This document shows, piece by piece, positions 1 through 9,219 of a stretch of DNA of 64,000 nucleotides (its first letter is position 1; each line of letters starts with the position of its first letter). The notes beneath the pieces were generated by a model. The model made no database searches. It saw only the letters and a program-made list of their open reading frames with translations, and was not told the origin of the DNA. This stretch comes from Alcanivorax sediminis (GTDB lineage: Bacteria; Pseudomonadota; Gammaproteobacteria; Pseudomonadales; Alcanivoracaceae). A program made the position numbers and the translations under genes. The stretch is taken from assembly GCF_009601165.1 (NCBI RefSeq), contig NZ_WIRE01000001.1, positions 2,480,001 through 2,544,000 on the forward strand, written 5' to 3'.

Positions 1-425
1 CCGGCCTGGTCCAACAGGGCGAGCTTGCGTTGGGTATCTGCGGTGGTGTTCACCTGCTGCATGGTGTTTTTGTACACCATTTCATCGACTTCACGCTCAA
101 TGCGTTCTTCGTCTTCCTGTACCGCTGCCATTTCCTGCTCGGTGGCAGAAGAAAGCGCAAGATCCGCCATACGTCGCAGGGTTTTTGCGCGTCGTTCAGG
201 GTCATCAAATAGCTCGGCGGCCTGGCGATAACTGGCCAGGGCGTCCTGGGTTGTCGCGTTGTCGAGCTGTTGCTCTTCGATCACGATATCGGTGCTTTCG
301 AGATCCGCCAGGGTGGTACCACCAAACTGGGCCTGTTGATCCAGGGTGCCGCCACTGGGTGCGCTGGCGCAACCGCTGATGGCGATCACTGCAGCGGCGA
401 GACTGTGCAGGCGAAAACGATTCAC
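1..425 (-). CDS. Outer-envelope lipoprotein, partial (runs off the left edge)
   Basis: I translated this by hand. A GTG start at 425 gives a short basic N-terminus, a hydrophobic stretch and a lipobox (Ile-Ser-Gly-Cys) with Cys19 as the lipidation site, so it should be a signal-peptidase-II lipoprotein. The mature part begins with a Ser/Gly/Gln-rich linker. It continues into charged helical sequence rich in Glu, Gln, Arg and Ala (about residues 50-141), probably TPR-like or coiled coil. The start overlaps the stop of the upstream TPR gene (GTGA), which implies translational coupling. The C-terminus lies outside the window. Its function is unknown. It is the third member of an operon of exported proteins. 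Confidence 0.8.
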   Translation of the reverse strand, partial: MNRFRLHSLAAAVIAISGCASAPSGGTLDQQAQFGGTTLADLESTDIVIEEQQLDNATTQDALASYRQAAELFDDPERRAKTLRRMADLALSSATEQEMAAVQEDEERIEREVDEMVYKNTMQQVNTTADTQRKLALLDQA

Positions 426-2338
426 GATCCTGTCCTCTGTTTTGTGTCGCCGGAGACGGAGGTGTCCTGAAGACGCGCCACGGCCAGATGGGCTTCAGCC
501 AGCTGATCTGCCAGCTTTTTCTGGTTGGCCTGCAGCAGGGCGAGGGCGTCGGCCTGCATGCTTTGCTCCAGCGCAGCCAGGGTTTGTTCTGACAGGCGTT
601 TAATCTCGGCAATGCGGCTTTGCTGCTGGGATAGCCGCTGACCAAGATCATCGCGTGTACGCAACGTGGCATCACGGATCTGCAGGCTCACCGCAGCGAC
701 CCGCTCTGCCAGGATACGAGTTTCGTCTGCCAGTTCTGCAGCAGCCTGAATCTGTTTTTCCCTTTGTTCCATCGACTGGTGGGCAATATCCCAAAGTAAC
801 AGGCCTCGCACCCTGCGTAGCCTCAGAGCGTTGGCGTGGCTGGAGCCTGGCAGACGACCAAACTGGTTAGCCATGGCATCGACCTTCTTCCACATGATCG
901 CCTGTTCGGCGTTGGCAACATCACCCGGGTTACTCATGTCGACAAAGTCGGGAATGGACATGCTGAGTTTGTCACTGGCCATCATCAGCTGTTCTTGTTC
1001 CTTCTGATGAAGACTGATTTGCCTGCGCACATTGGGGAGGTGGCGGTTAAGGGCCTGTTGCTGGATCTGGTAAGACTCCATCAGTGCAGGCAGGGATCGC
1101 TCCCAGTGCTCCACCATGGTTTTAATCTGGTGTATCTGGCGATAATTCTGGAATCGCTGGGCAAAGGTGTTGCTGGAAAACAGTTTGTACAGGTAGGAGA
1201 GTTCCCCTCCGTGCGCGAGGTCTTCTGAGTTGGCGGGCAGGAAGCCGACTTCGTTACTATCCTCGGGCAGCAAGTTTTCAGCCCAGCCGGAGCGTGCGAT
1301 ATTCTCGATCGCACGTTGAAGGTCCTTCAGCGCTTCACGGTACTGGGTGGCCGCATACTTGTATCCTGCCAGGGCCTGCGGCATGCCACCGAGCTCTTCA
1401 TAGGCCCGGGGGGCCAGCATGAGCGCTTCCTGAACGGAAGGGTGACTGCTGTTACGACTCACTGCCTCCAGCCACAAAGGCAGGGCTCGCTTGATGGCGC
1501 CGGCACGATAGTTGGTCAAACCCAGAGCAAGCAGTGCATCTTCAGAAAAAGGGCCATCGCTGCGTACCTGTCGCAGCGATGCTTGTGCGCCGTCCAGTTC
1601 GCTGCTGCGCAACTGGGTAAGACCCGCTGCCAGTGCAGCACGGTCGCGCAGCGCCAGCGCCTGGTCGCTGCTGGCAGGCAGTGTCAAAAGTGAGTTGAGG
1701 AGTTTGAGCCCCTGTTTTTCGTGCCCGCCACGAATCAATGCCACGCCCATGTTGTAGGTGGCGTAGCGGCCTTCATCGGTTTCCACAGGAACATCGTTGA
1801 GATAGTCCAGGGCACCGGTAAAGTCACCTTCGGCCATGAAAATGTTGGCCAGCATCAGCTTACGGCGTGCTTCGTCGGCCGGTTCCAGGCCATCCAGTTT
1901 CTTGTCATCAAGAATCATCGCCGCTTCGGCATGATTACCATCTCGGTAATGCAGGGCAGCCTTGTGTAGCCAGGTTTGTGCCCGGGTATGGCTGAGAATG
2001 TCTTTCTTGAGAAGACGGTTGAAAATGGTTTCGGCTTTATAAGGCAGTCCATAGGTGACGTAAAGATCACCCAGTAACAGCTCGGCATACTCCGTATCTT
2101 CGTCGAAAAGGGCTCCCTGCTGGTTGACCAGCAGCAAGTTGATGGCATCGAAGTTGGCATGACGATAGTAGTCGTACATGACTTCGCCAAAAGACAGATA
2201 GCGGTGCTGCTCAACGCTTAGCGGAGTGGGCCCGGTATCGATCTCATCGAAGAACTCGACTTTGGCTGCCTGGGCAGTTGCACATGACGCGGCAATGCCG
2301 GCCGCAAGCAGCCACTTTTTCAGTGGTTGCTGCTTCAT
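422..2338 (-). CDS. Exported TPR/coiled-coil protein of unknown function
   Basis: The protein has 638 residues when started at the ATG at 2338. That ATG overlaps the stop of the preceding gene (ATGA) and directly begins a signal peptide (MKQQPLKKWLLAAG, cleavage near Ala24). An in-frame ATG four codons upstream is less likely. Residues about 40-330 look like successive helical TPR-type repeats (LLLGDLYVTYGLPYKAE; LMLANIFMAEGDFTGAL). The last 150 residues are Gln/Glu/Ala-rich coiled coil. It is probably periplasmic and acts as a scaffold. Couplings on both sides (ATGA upstream, GTGA downstream) suggest a fixed-stoichiometry complex with the 172-residue exported protein and the lipoprotein. I do not recognise a specific family. 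Confidence 0.85.
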   Translation of the reverse strand: MKQQPLKKWLLAAGIAASCATAQAAKVEFFDEIDTGPTPLSVEQHRYLSFGEVMYDYYRHANFDAINLLLVNQQGALFDEDTEYAELLLGDLYVTYGLPYKAETIFNRLLKKDILSHTRAQTWLHKAALHYRDGNHAEAAMILDDKKLDGLEPADEARRKLMLANIFMAEGDFTGALDYLNDVPVETDEGRYATYNMGVALIRGGHEKQGLKLLNSLLTLPASSDQALALRDRAALAAGLTQLRSSELDGAQASLRQVRSDGPFSEDALLALGLTNYRAGAIKRALPLWLEAVSRNSSHPSVQEALMLAPRAYEELGGMPQALAGYKYAATQYREALKDLQRAIENIARSGWAENLLPEDSNEVGFLPANSEDLAHGGELSYLYKLFSSNTFAQRFQNYRQIHQIKTMVEHWERSLPALMESYQIQQQALNRHLPNVRRQISLHQKEQEQLMMASDKLSMSIPDFVDMSNPGDVANAEQAIMWKKVDAMANQFGRLPGSSHANALRLRRVRGLLLWDIAHQSMEQREKQIQAAAELADETRILAERVAAVSLQIRDATLRTRDDLGQRLSQQQSRIAEIKRLSEQTLAALEQSMQADALALLQANQKKLADQLAEAHLAVARLQDTSVSGDTKQRTGS

Positions 2339-2853
2339 TGCTGATTCCATTCACGGAATTCAAATTTGTGCTGTTGATTGTTGAGGTCGTCAACCACCTG
2401 CATTTCCAGCATTTTCTTGCCTGCACCCTTGGTGAAAGCGTAGCTGGTCGTTTTCTGGTAGTCCTTGCCTTGCGGGTCGTAGCCCGTAATGGTCGCTTCA
2501 AGCTGATGGCGTCCGCTGGTCAGGTTCCCAGTGTAAAGACGTTGGATGCCGCCTTTGGTGAGCGCTTCGAACTCCTGATCAGAATAGAAATGATAGCCAA
2601 CATGCTCGCCGTCGATGGTGAGGTTGATATCAACTAGTCGGATTGGTGTGCCCACATCCACGGATACGAAGATGCTGGTCTGGGGCGTAGCGTACAAAAG
2701 TTCGCGTTCCAGTATGGTTAGATCACGGTTGAGATCCAGGGCCTGATTCTTGAGTTGACGGATCTGCTCAGACAGGCCGTCATCGCTGGCGGCACTAACC
2801 GGCGAGTACAGGGCCAGAACAATGGCGCTGCACAGGGAAAAGAATGCTTTCAT
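2335..2853 (-). CDS. Exported coiled-coil plus beta-domain protein, first gene of envelope operon
   Basis: This 172-residue protein has a clear signal peptide (hydrophobic residues 3-20, cleavage near Ala21). A heptad-like helix follows (LSEQIRQLKNQALDLNRDL, about residues 27-45). The remaining 120 residues are beta-rich and read like a PEGA or immunoglobulin-type sandwich (GRHQLEATITGYDPQGKDY). No enzyme motif is visible. Its stop overlaps the start of the TPR gene by four bases. It probably forms a periplasmic complex with the two downstream products. Such proteins are sometimes misannotated as AraC regulators, but there is no helix-turn-helix here. Confidence 0.85.
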   Translation of the reverse strand: MKAFFSLCSAIVLALYSPVSAASDDGLSEQIRQLKNQALDLNRDLTILERELLYATPQTSIFVSVDVGTPIRLVDINLTIDGEHVGYHFYSDQEFEALTKGGIQRLYTGNLTSGRHQLEATITGYDPQGKDYQKTTSYAFTKGAGKKMLEMQVVDDLNNQQHKFEFREWNQQ

Positions 2854-3024
2854 GGGCTGGCGATCGCTTATTTTGTTGTTATTAGCCGGGCATCCGGCGG
2901 TTGCACTAGTTGTAATTCAGAAGAACGGCTTAAATCAAGGCCGAAGCGCCTTCAAAATTGACCCGGGAAGCAATTTTACACACTTGCGGCGTCAATTATT
3001 CGCATAAGCAGAGAGTCGCAGAGC

Positions 3025-3879
3025 ATGGATGCGCTACGTTTAGTTGAGAATGCCCTGAAAACAGCAGAGATACCAGCCCCCTATGTCTTTCATCAGGAGG
3101 CGAGGGGTGATACGGCCTTTTCCTGCAAAGTTGCAGCAAAAGGTCTTAATCTGTTCGCTAAATGCCACAAAAATGCAGACATCTTGATGTCTGAGGCGGA
3201 TGGCCTTTCTGCTTTGTCGGCTTATGTTCGCGTTCCCCACGTTGAATTTGTTGGTGAAATTGAGGGATACGGGGTGTTACTGATGGAGTGGCTGCCCATG
3301 CGTAGGCCAGCAAACGAAATTGAGTGGTGCTCCTTGGCTGATCACCTTACCGGACTTCATGTCCATAGCTGTCAGGAAGGTAGGTTCGGGTTTCCTGCCG
3401 ATAACTATATTGGTGGTTCGGTACAGAGAAACCGGGTTTGCCATTCATGGCGACAATTCTTTGTAGAGCAGCGGCTTGCTCCACAGTTGGGCATGGCGAA
3501 GGCGTTACCAGCAAAGGTGAAACGCGATATTGAGAGGGTAATGGGAGGGGTCGAAGCATGGTTGCCGGAGCAGCCTTGTTCTGCACTGTTACACGGTGAC
3601 TTCTGGTCAGGGAATCTGGGCCTGCACGCTGGGGAGCCCATATTTTATGATCCAGCCTGTTATTATGGCGATCCGCAGGTGGATCTGGCGATGATGGCCT
3701 TGTTTGGTCATGTGCCAGACTGTTTTTACCATGCGTATCAGGGTGCATTACCTGACTCCGGGCAGCGTAGCGCCTGGCGGGTCTATGACCTGTACCATTT
3801 GCTTAATCATTTCAATCTGTTTGGTGCGGGTTATGCCGGTGATGTCGCCCGAGTGACTGAACAAATATTGCGTCATTGA
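3025..3879 (+). CDS. Fructosamine/ketosamine-3-kinase family protein
   Basis: The 284-residue protein matches the usual length of fructosamine-3-kinases, which phosphorylate sugars attached to protein lysines so that the adduct falls off. The APH-type kinase fold is visible: the catalytic loop HGDFWSGN begins at His190 (Asp192 is the base) and the metal-binding Asp209 sits in FYDPACYYGDPQVDLAM. An N-terminal lysine lies in LNLFAKCHKNAD. The gene is followed after 18 bases by pdxB on the same strand, so the two are probably cotranscribed. The first half looks somewhat richer in A/T codons than pdxB. The substrate is unproven; bacterial members may act on ribulosamines or small glycated amines. 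Confidence 0.9.
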   Translation: MDALRLVENALKTAEIPAPYVFHQEARGDTAFSCKVAAKGLNLFAKCHKNADILMSEADGLSALSAYVRVPHVEFVGEIEGYGVLLMEWLPMRRPANEIEWCSLADHLTGLHVHSCQEGRFGFPADNYIGGSVQRNRVCHSWRQFFVEQRLAPQLGMAKALPAKVKRDIERVMGGVEAWLPEQPCSALLHGDFWSGNLGLHAGEPIFYDPACYYGDPQVDLAMMALFGHVPDCFYHAYQGALPDSGQRSAWRVYDLYHLLNHFNLFGAGYAGDVARVTEQILRH

Positions 3880-3897
3880 ATCGGGAAATTGCAGCGC

Positions 3898-5013
3898 GTG
3901 AAAATCATTGCTGATGCCAATATGCCGGGGTTAGAGCTCTTTTCCCGCCAAGGGACTGTCGTCAAAGTGGATGGGAGGAGCATTGACCCTGCCACCGTGA
4001 AAGACGCGGACATTCTGCTGGTCAGGTCTGTGACACGGGTAGACGAGGCGCTTCTTGCTGATAGCGCAGTTCGTTTTGTGGGTTCAGCTACCATTGGCAC
4101 GGATCATGTGGACCTGGAGTGGCTGGCGAAAACGGGCAGGCACTTCGCCCACGCACCTGGCTGCAATGCCCGTGCAGTGGCCGAGTACGTACTGCAGGCG
4201 TTACTGCTGGTTTGCCAGCGCCAGGGGCGAAGTGCCGCAACGATGTCTGTGGCTGTGATTGGTATGGGCAATGTGGGCAGCCGCGTAGCGCGCTGGCTGG
4301 CAGCCCTGGGACTCAAGGTTCGAGCGTGTGACCCATTGTTGAAAGAACAGGGTGTCGAGACGGGTTTTGCCCTGGAGCCGGTCGAGAGTGTCCTGGACTG
4401 TGATGTTATTAGCGTCCATGTGCCACTGACACGAAATGGTCCTTGCCCAACCTGGCATTTACTGGACAAAAATCGTCTCTCGGTTATGGGGCCTGAGAAA
4501 ATTCTGATCAACACCTGTCGTGGTCCTGTTGTGGATAACTCGGCTTTACTCGCGCTCCTGAAAGCAGGGCAGGGGCCGGCTTCGGTGCTGGATGTCTGGG
4601 AAGATGAACCCCGGGTTCCTGCTGAACTTCTTGACCGGGTAGTGCTCGGCAGCCCGCATATTGCGGGATACAGCGCTCAGGGAAAGGAGAACGGCACCAG
4701 GATGGTTTATGAGGCGTTTTGCCGCTGGTCGGGCCTTGCGGCTCCATTGCCCGGGACTGAAGAAGCGCTGCCGGCATTACGGCTTGATGTGACTGATGAA
4801 GCCGGGCTGCTGGCCTTGCTACAGACCGCTTATTCGTTGCCTGAGGATTTTCGACGCTTGCAGGAAAGCCTTGAGAATGCGGACCCGGCATGGGCCTTTG
4901 ATCAGCTCAGAAAACAATACCCGTTCCGCCAGGAAATGCATCGCTGGGATTGGCAGGGGACGGCCAGTGAGCCATTCAGGGCAATACTTAATGCCCTGTT
5001 TGCACCGGCTTAG
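3898..5013 (+). CDS. pdxB: Erythronate-4-phosphate dehydrogenase
   Basis: PdxB oxidises 4-phosphoerythronate in the DXP-independent pyridoxal-phosphate pathway. The N-terminus [11 protein letters not shown] matches the family start, so I place the start at GTG 3898 (371 residues). A TTG nine bases upstream is also open, but GGGA at 3883 is far too close to it. The NAD-binding [10 protein letters not shown] is at about residues 122-131. The D-2-hydroxyacid dehydrogenase catalytic set is present as Arg208 (TCRGPVVD), the Glu of DVWEDEP, and His254 (SPHIAGYS). The C-terminal dimerisation domain (DUF3410) covers roughly residues 285-371. The 3' end overlaps a convergent small gene by 26 bases. 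Confidence 0.93.
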   Translation: MKIIADANMPGLELFSRQGTVVKVDGRSIDPATVKDADILLVRSVTRVDEALLADSAVRFVGSATIGTDHVDLEWLAKTGRHFAHAPGCNARAVAEYVLQALLLVCQRQGRSAATMSVAVIGMGNVGSRVARWLAALGLKVRACDPLLKEQGVETGFALEPVESVLDCDVISVHVPLTRNGPCPTWHLLDKNRLSVMGPEKILINTCRGPVVDNSALLALLKAGQGPASVLDVWEDEPRVPAELLDRVVLGSPHIAGYSAQGKENGTRMVYEAFCRWSGLAAPLPGTEEALPALRLDVTDEAGLLALLQTAYSLPEDFRRLQESLENADPAWAFDQLRKQYPFRQEMHRWDWQGTASEPFRAILNALFAPA

Positions 5014-5170
5014 CGTTTCCGCTAACAGGTAGCGGGTAGCACCAGCTGTTGGCCAGTTTTTCGCAAGCCCGCTGGATCATGGACTCGGTGATCGGGACTT
5101 CGCGCCCCTCTTCATCGATCATGGCAGCACCGTTGAATTTGCTGTGAGGAGCCTGGCTATTCGTGTTCAT
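4988..5170 (-). CDS. PA1571-type small conserved protein
   Basis: This is a 60-residue protein when started at ATG 5170, which has GAGG nine bases upstream; an earlier ATG at 5203 would add 11 proline- and arginine-rich residues. The core [20 protein letters not shown] is the hallmark of the small proteins annotated in pseudomonads as the PA1571 family. Their function is unknown. The tail contains a short helix ([13 protein letters not shown]). It is convergent with pdxB and overlaps its last eight codons. I see no membrane or export signal. Confidence 0.75.
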   Translation of the reverse strand: MNTNSQAPHSKFNGAAMIDEEGREVPITESMIQRACEKLANSWCYPLPVSGNAKPVQTGH

Positions 5171-5263
5171 CAGTGGTGACCTCGGTGGGTATCTACAATT
5201 CACATGGTTGCCTGACGATCAGTCGTCAGCAATGCCATTTTTGTTTCTGGATATGACCCTTTT

Positions 5264-6394
5264 ATGAAAGATCAGCAAATCCTCGTCATTGGTGTCTTGG
5301 TCAACCCGTTTGCGGGGATTGGCGGTAGCGTCGCGTTGAAAGGCAGCGATGGTGAGGACACCCGCGATGAAGCACTGCGCCGTGGGGCACGGCAGCAGGC
5401 GCCGGAAAGGATGAGTCGCGCCCTGATGTCGCTGGTCGGTATTCCAAATGTGACGGTATTAACCTGGGGCGGAGACATGGGGGAGAACAGCTGCCGAGCT
5501 GCAGGGCTTGCCTGTCAGGTGGTAGGTGCATCCTCCATGCCCAGTCGGCCAGAAGATACCCGGGAAGCGGCACGCTCCCTGAAGCAGGCTGGTGCTCAAC
5601 TGCTGTTATTCGCCGGAGGTGATGGCACGGCCCGTGATCTCGTAGATGCGGTCGGGGTGTCGTTGCCGGTACTGGGCGTCCCGGCGGGCTGCAAAATGCA
5701 CTCTGCCGTGTACGCGGTTAACCCAGAGGCAGCGGCGAAGCTGCTGGCTGAATTGGCTGGCGGTGAGCTGGTTGCCCTGCAGCAGTCCGAAGTCAGGGAT
5801 ATTGATGAAGACGCGTTTCGCCAGGGGATTGTGCGCGCCAGGCACTATGGGGAGCTGCGTGTCCCAGCAGAGGCCCGCTATCTTCAGCAGGTCAAATGTG
5901 GTGGCCGCGAGGTTGAGGACCTTGTGATCACAGAAGTCGCCGCCTGGATGGCCGACAGCATGCAGGACGACACCTGGTATCTGATGGGGTCAGGCTCAAC
6001 CGTCGCGGTGGTCATGGAACAGCTGGGTCTGGAAAACACGTTGCTGGGGGTGGATGCCGTATACAACCATGAACTGATCGCTTCAGATCTTGGGGCAGAT
6101 GCCTTGCTTGAGCTGATTGGAGACCAGCCCGCCAAGGCACTGATTACGGTCATTGGTGGCCAGGGACATCTTTTCGGGAGAGGTAACCAGCAATTCAGCC
6201 CCGAGCTGATACGCCGCCTTGGAAAGGAGAATATCCATGTGCTCGCAACTCGCACCAAGCTGGGCACTTTGCAGGGACGCCCCTTGTTGGTAGACACCGG
6301 AGATCCATTGCTGGATCAGGAGTTGTGTGGCTTGTGGCCGATCACGACAGGGTATGAGGATCAGATAATCTACCGGGTAGCCACGGAGGCGTGA
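5264..6394 (+). CDS. ATP-NAD kinase family protein (PpnK-like, COG3199)
   Basis: The 376-residue protein carries the NAD/diacylglycerol-kinase fold. A phosphate-binding start (VLVNPFAGIGG, residues 11-21) is followed by GGDGTARD at residues 118-125 and then a long C-terminal beta-rich domain. It belongs to the longer branch usually annotated as polyphosphate- or ATP-dependent NAD kinase and is distinct from the 290-residue housekeeping NadK. The true substrate of this branch is uncertain. Start ATG 5264 has only a weak ribosome-binding site. It stands alone between the PA1571-type gene and convergent htpX. Confidence 0.85.
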   Translation: MKDQQILVIGVLVNPFAGIGGSVALKGSDGEDTRDEALRRGARQQAPERMSRALMSLVGIPNVTVLTWGGDMGENSCRAAGLACQVVGASSMPSRPEDTREAARSLKQAGAQLLLFAGGDGTARDLVDAVGVSLPVLGVPAGCKMHSAVYAVNPEAAAKLLAELAGGELVALQQSEVRDIDEDAFRQGIVRARHYGELRVPAEARYLQQVKCGGREVEDLVITEVAAWMADSMQDDTWYLMGSGSTVAVVMEQLGLENTLLGVDAVYNHELIASDLGADALLELIGDQPAKALITVIGGQGHLFGRGNQQFSPELIRRLGKENIHVLATRTKLGTLQGRPLLVDTGDPLLDQELCGLWPITTGYEDQIIYRVATEA

Positions 6395-6462
6395 AAATCA
6401 CGCTTAGGCTTGAAAGAATAGTGGGCAGGGCTCGTCTGCAAGCAGTTGAGCCCCTGACCCGC

Positions 6463-7356
6463 TTAACGACCTTCCTGCAGCGCGCGGATGCGATCATCCA
6501 GTGGCGGGTGCGAGGAGAACATGGCTTTCATGCCTTGTTTGAAACCGGAGTTGATGCCAAAGGCCACCAGCGTATCCGGCATCTGATTTGGCACTTCATA
6601 CTCAGCTTTCAGCCGTTGCAGAGCGGCAATCATGCTGTTGCGGTCTGCCAGGTTGGCGCCCGCTTCATCTGCGCGGTACTCGCGAAAGCGAGAGAACCAC
6701 ATAACGATGGCACTGGCGGCGATACCAAAGATGATTTCGGCAATAAACACCACAATGTAGTAACCAAAGCCCAGCCCACCTGAACCGTCATCACGGCGCA
6801 TAAAGCTGTCCACAATAGAGCCCACCACGCGTGCGGCAAAGATGACGAAGGTATTCACCACCCCCTGTATCAGGCTCAGGGTGACCATGTCTCCGTTGGC
6901 GACGTGCCCGATTTCATGGGCCAGTACCGCCCGAACTTCTTCAGGACGAAAACGGCTCATCAGGCCTTGGGAAACGGCCACCAGAGCATCATTACGGTTC
7001 CAGCCGGTGGCAAAGGCGTTGGACTGCTGGGCGGGGAAGATACCCACCTCTGGCATCTTGATACCGGCTTTGTCAGAGAGTTCACGGACCGTATCCAGTA
7101 GCCAGCGTTCAGCCTGACTGGAAGGCTGCTCAATGATCTGAACCCGTGCGGACCATTTGGCCATGGGCTTGGAAATGAACAGGGATATCAGTGAGCCGGC
7201 AAACCCGAATACCGCACTGAAGATCAGCAGGTTAGTCAGGTTCAGGCCGCCGCCGGTTTGGGCAAAGTAGCTGTTAACCCCCAGCAGACTCAAGGTAATG
7301 CTGGCGACCACAATCACCGCCAGGTTGGTCAGCAGATAAAGCGCGATGCGCATCAT
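6463..7356 (-). CDS. htpX: Membrane zinc metalloprotease HtpX
   Basis: HtpX degrades misfolded inner-membrane proteins together with FtsH. The 297 residues match the family length, and the start [14 protein letters not shown] is nearly the classical one. There are two N-terminal membrane helices (about 5-25 and 40-60). The zinc motif HEIGH is at residues 147-151 and two further hydrophobic helices follow (about 160-215). The third zinc ligand lies in the [11 protein letters not shown] segment. A GGAG stands ten bases before ATG 7356. The gene converges with the NAD-kinase-like gene and diverges from the methyltransferase. Confidence 0.97.
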   Translation of the reverse strand: MMRIALYLLTNLAVIVVASITLSLLGVNSYFAQTGGGLNLTNLLIFSAVFGFAGSLISLFISKPMAKWSARVQIIEQPSSQAERWLLDTVRELSDKAGIKMPEVGIFPAQQSNAFATGWNRNDALVAVSQGLMSRFRPEEVRAVLAHEIGHVANGDMVTLSLIQGVVNTFVIFAARVVGSIVDSFMRRDDGSGGLGFGYYIVVFIAEIIFGIAASAIVMWFSRFREYRADEAGANLADRNSMIAALQRLKAEYEVPNQMPDTLVAFGINSGFKQGMKAMFSSHPPLDDRIRALQEGR

Positions 7357-7468
7357 CGTCGTGTTTCTCCGTCATTCAAGTTGGAAATGAATAAGTGGGG
7401 GCGGGGCGCCAGGACTCAAGGTATGCGATAATCCGCATCCCCCGATGAGTCTGATTCTGATATACCCT

Positions 7469-8401
7469 ATGTCCGCTTCCCGCATTTCTGACCTGCTGGC
7501 GCCGTATCTGGTTCCCGTTTCTGCTGAAAAAATTCGCTATTTTCATGGCCGCGGCAAGACCGTACCGGAACTGGAATGGCTCACCGTTGACCGGTTCGAT
7601 CCGGTGCTGGTGGCAACGGTGTTCAGGGCCCAGAGTGAGGACACTCTGCAAGACCTCAGAATAAGTCTCCAGGCTGCCATGGCTTCACTGGAATGCACTG
7701 CCCTGGTGGTACAGCACCGTTACGATGGAAAAGCCGACAATGAAGTCGTTTGCGGTGAGCTGCCCGCGGAGCCGGTGGCGCAAGAGCAGGGTATGAAGTA
7801 CAAGCTGGATTTTCAGCGAGGCCAGAATCTCGGCTTCTTTGCTGACATGTCCGAGGGCCGCCGCTGGATACGCGAGCGGGCGGAGGGCAAGAAGGTACTC
7901 AATCTGTTCAGCTTTACCTGCAGCTTTTCCGTTGCGGCTTTGGCCGGTGGTGCAGATTCGGTGGTGAATATCGACCTGTCGGATGCCGCACTCACTCTGG
8001 GAAAGCAGAATCACGCGCTCAACGGTTTTCAGGCAGCCCAGGTGCATTACCTGCCACACAATATATTCCGCAGCTGGAAAAAGCTTCATAGCCTGGGCCG
8101 CTACGACATTATTGTCATTGATCCACCCAGTGCGCAGAAAGGCAGTTTTATGGTGGAAAAGGATTACCCCAAGGTGCTGCGAAAATTACACCGGCTGCTG
8201 GCGCCAGAAGCGGAAATTCTGGCCTGTGTAAATGCACCCTGGCTGAATTACGCCTGGCTGGAACAGTGTGTTGAAGAAAATCTTCCCGGGGCGGTAAAAG
8301 TCTCGCGGCTGTCGGGTGCGGCCGGCTTTGACGAGGCCGGAGAACCGGCGCTGAAGACCATCCACTATCGTTACACTCGCCCGGAAGAGCTGGATAACTG
8401 A
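7469..8401 (+). CDS. Class I SAM-dependent methyltransferase, RlmI/RlmK-like
   Basis: This 310-residue enzyme has the RlmK-type C-terminal fold: motif I NLFSFTCSFSVAALAGG, the acidic end of strand 2 (VVNIDLSD) and the catalytic-loop motif IIVIDPPS. In this family the motif commonly marks 23S rRNA base methylation. The N-terminal 100 residues contain no PUA domain that I can recognise, so it is shorter than RlmI. Start ATG 7469 is preferred over ATG 7445 because the added residues are not conserved-looking; neither has a good Shine-Dalgarno sequence. The actual target is unknown. Confidence 0.82.
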   Translation: MSASRISDLLAPYLVPVSAEKIRYFHGRGKTVPELEWLTVDRFDPVLVATVFRAQSEDTLQDLRISLQAAMASLECTALVVQHRYDGKADNEVVCGELPAEPVAQEQGMKYKLDFQRGQNLGFFADMSEGRRWIRERAEGKKVLNLFSFTCSFSVAALAGGADSVVNIDLSDAALTLGKQNHALNGFQAAQVHYLPHNIFRSWKKLHSLGRYDIIVIDPPSAQKGSFMVEKDYPKVLRKLHRLLAPEAEILACVNAPWLNYAWLEQCVEENLPGAVKVSRLSGAAGFDEAGEPALKTIHYRYTRPEELDN

Positions 8402-8482
8402 GATCGTTCAGGCGACATAGAGACGGGGTACATTCTCAAGGAGAAGAGTTCAAAAGCGCGGAATGTCTTGTTGAGTCGTTTT

Positions 8483-8506
8483 ACGCAATGCCCTCGTTCA
8501 TTGCGT
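8483..8506. terminator. Hairpin between convergent genes
   Basis: A perfect 8-bp inverted repeat, ACGCAATG and CATTGCGT, surrounds an 8-base loop (8491-8498). It lies between the convergent methyltransferase and the 169-residue unknown. No clean T-run follows on either strand, so it is a candidate bidirectional terminator only. Confidence 0.4.
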
Positions 8507-8590
8507 TAGAGCGCGAGGCTCAGAATCAGAAAGGCCAGTAGACCTTGCTTCGTGTTTCAAATTTGAATTTTCAACGGATCCTGGCAGGGG

Positions 8591-9100
8591 TTACAACCAT
8601 TCCTCATCAGTTGCGGGAGTGTCAGGCTTGATAAGATCTGCAAACTCCTCTGCGGGAACCGGCTCCGGTTGCCGAGACAGCAGATAGCGAACGACTGCGG
8701 TGGTGCGAACGGAATCCTGGGCTCGGATGGCCTGCATGAACTGTTCAGCCAGTGTGGCTTTTTCATGCTTTACCGTGGCGGGGAGTTGCGGGTCGGTATT
8801 ATCCAACCGCAATTCGCTGAGGGAGGTCAGCAATACGAAAGCCTTGTTGCTCAACACCACCTGCTCAAGCCCTTCCTGGAAAATCGTCGCCTGATAGCGG
8901 ATAAAGCCTTCCTCTGCCAGCCACAGCATGGCTCCAAGGCAGGCCATGTGGCGACTGCTGTGCAGGCCCACATCATCCACTTCGGTGGGGCCGATGATGT
9001 CCTCCACGTAAAGCGCCCCGGGCCGGGGAAAGCTCGTGTAGGCCTGCATCAGTATGCGGGCTACGTCATGGCTGAAGTCGTCGATGTGGAGGTGTGGCAT
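8591..9100 (-). CDS. Conserved hypothetical protein, cytosolic
   Basis: I do not recognise this 169-residue protein. It has no signal peptide or membrane helix. The first 100 residues look alpha-helical with a possible winged-helix-like section (HMACLGAMLWLAEEGFIRYQ, followed by LEQVVLSNKAFVLL). The C-terminal 60 residues are acidic and proline-containing and end in DEEWL. The codon pattern is like its neighbours, which supports a real gene. It lies alone downstream of, and on the same strand as, alaA, with 119 bases between them holding an inverted repeat. Confidence 0.75.
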   Translation of the reverse strand: MPHLHIDDFSHDVARILMQAYTSFPRPGALYVEDIIGPTEVDDVGLHSSRHMACLGAMLWLAEEGFIRYQATIFQEGLEQVVLSNKAFVLLTSLSELRLDNTDPQLPATVKHEKATLAEQFMQAIRAQDSVRTTAVVRYLLSRQPEPVPAEEFADLIKPDTPATDEEWL

Positions 9101-9146
9101 ATCGGCTCGTCAACTGATGGGTTGTGACATCGCGTCGCTTGCGTGG

Positions 9147-9211
9147 CGCGAGTTTCGGTCAGCAAAATTGCCAGGGTTTGCGGTGCTGAATACCGAAACT
9201 CGTTACTCGCG
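9147..9211. repeat. Inverted intergenic repeat with CGAAACTCG units
   Basis: Arms CGAGTTTCGGT (9149-9159) and ACCGAAACTCG (9192-9202) are perfect complements separated by 32 bases. The right arm continues as CGAAACTCGTTACTCG (9194-9209). A 15/16 copy of that 16-mer occurs at 61951-61966 in another intergenic region, so this belongs to a dispersed repeat family. It lies just downstream of alaA and may also fold as a hairpin in the alaA transcript. Confidence 0.7.
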
Positions 9212-9219
9212 ACAACGTG

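Noticed and set aside
3025..3879. Recent horizontal transfer of the fructosamine kinase gene
   Set aside because: Its first half looks a little richer in A/T, but the difference is small, flanks lack mobile elements and codon use was not measured.
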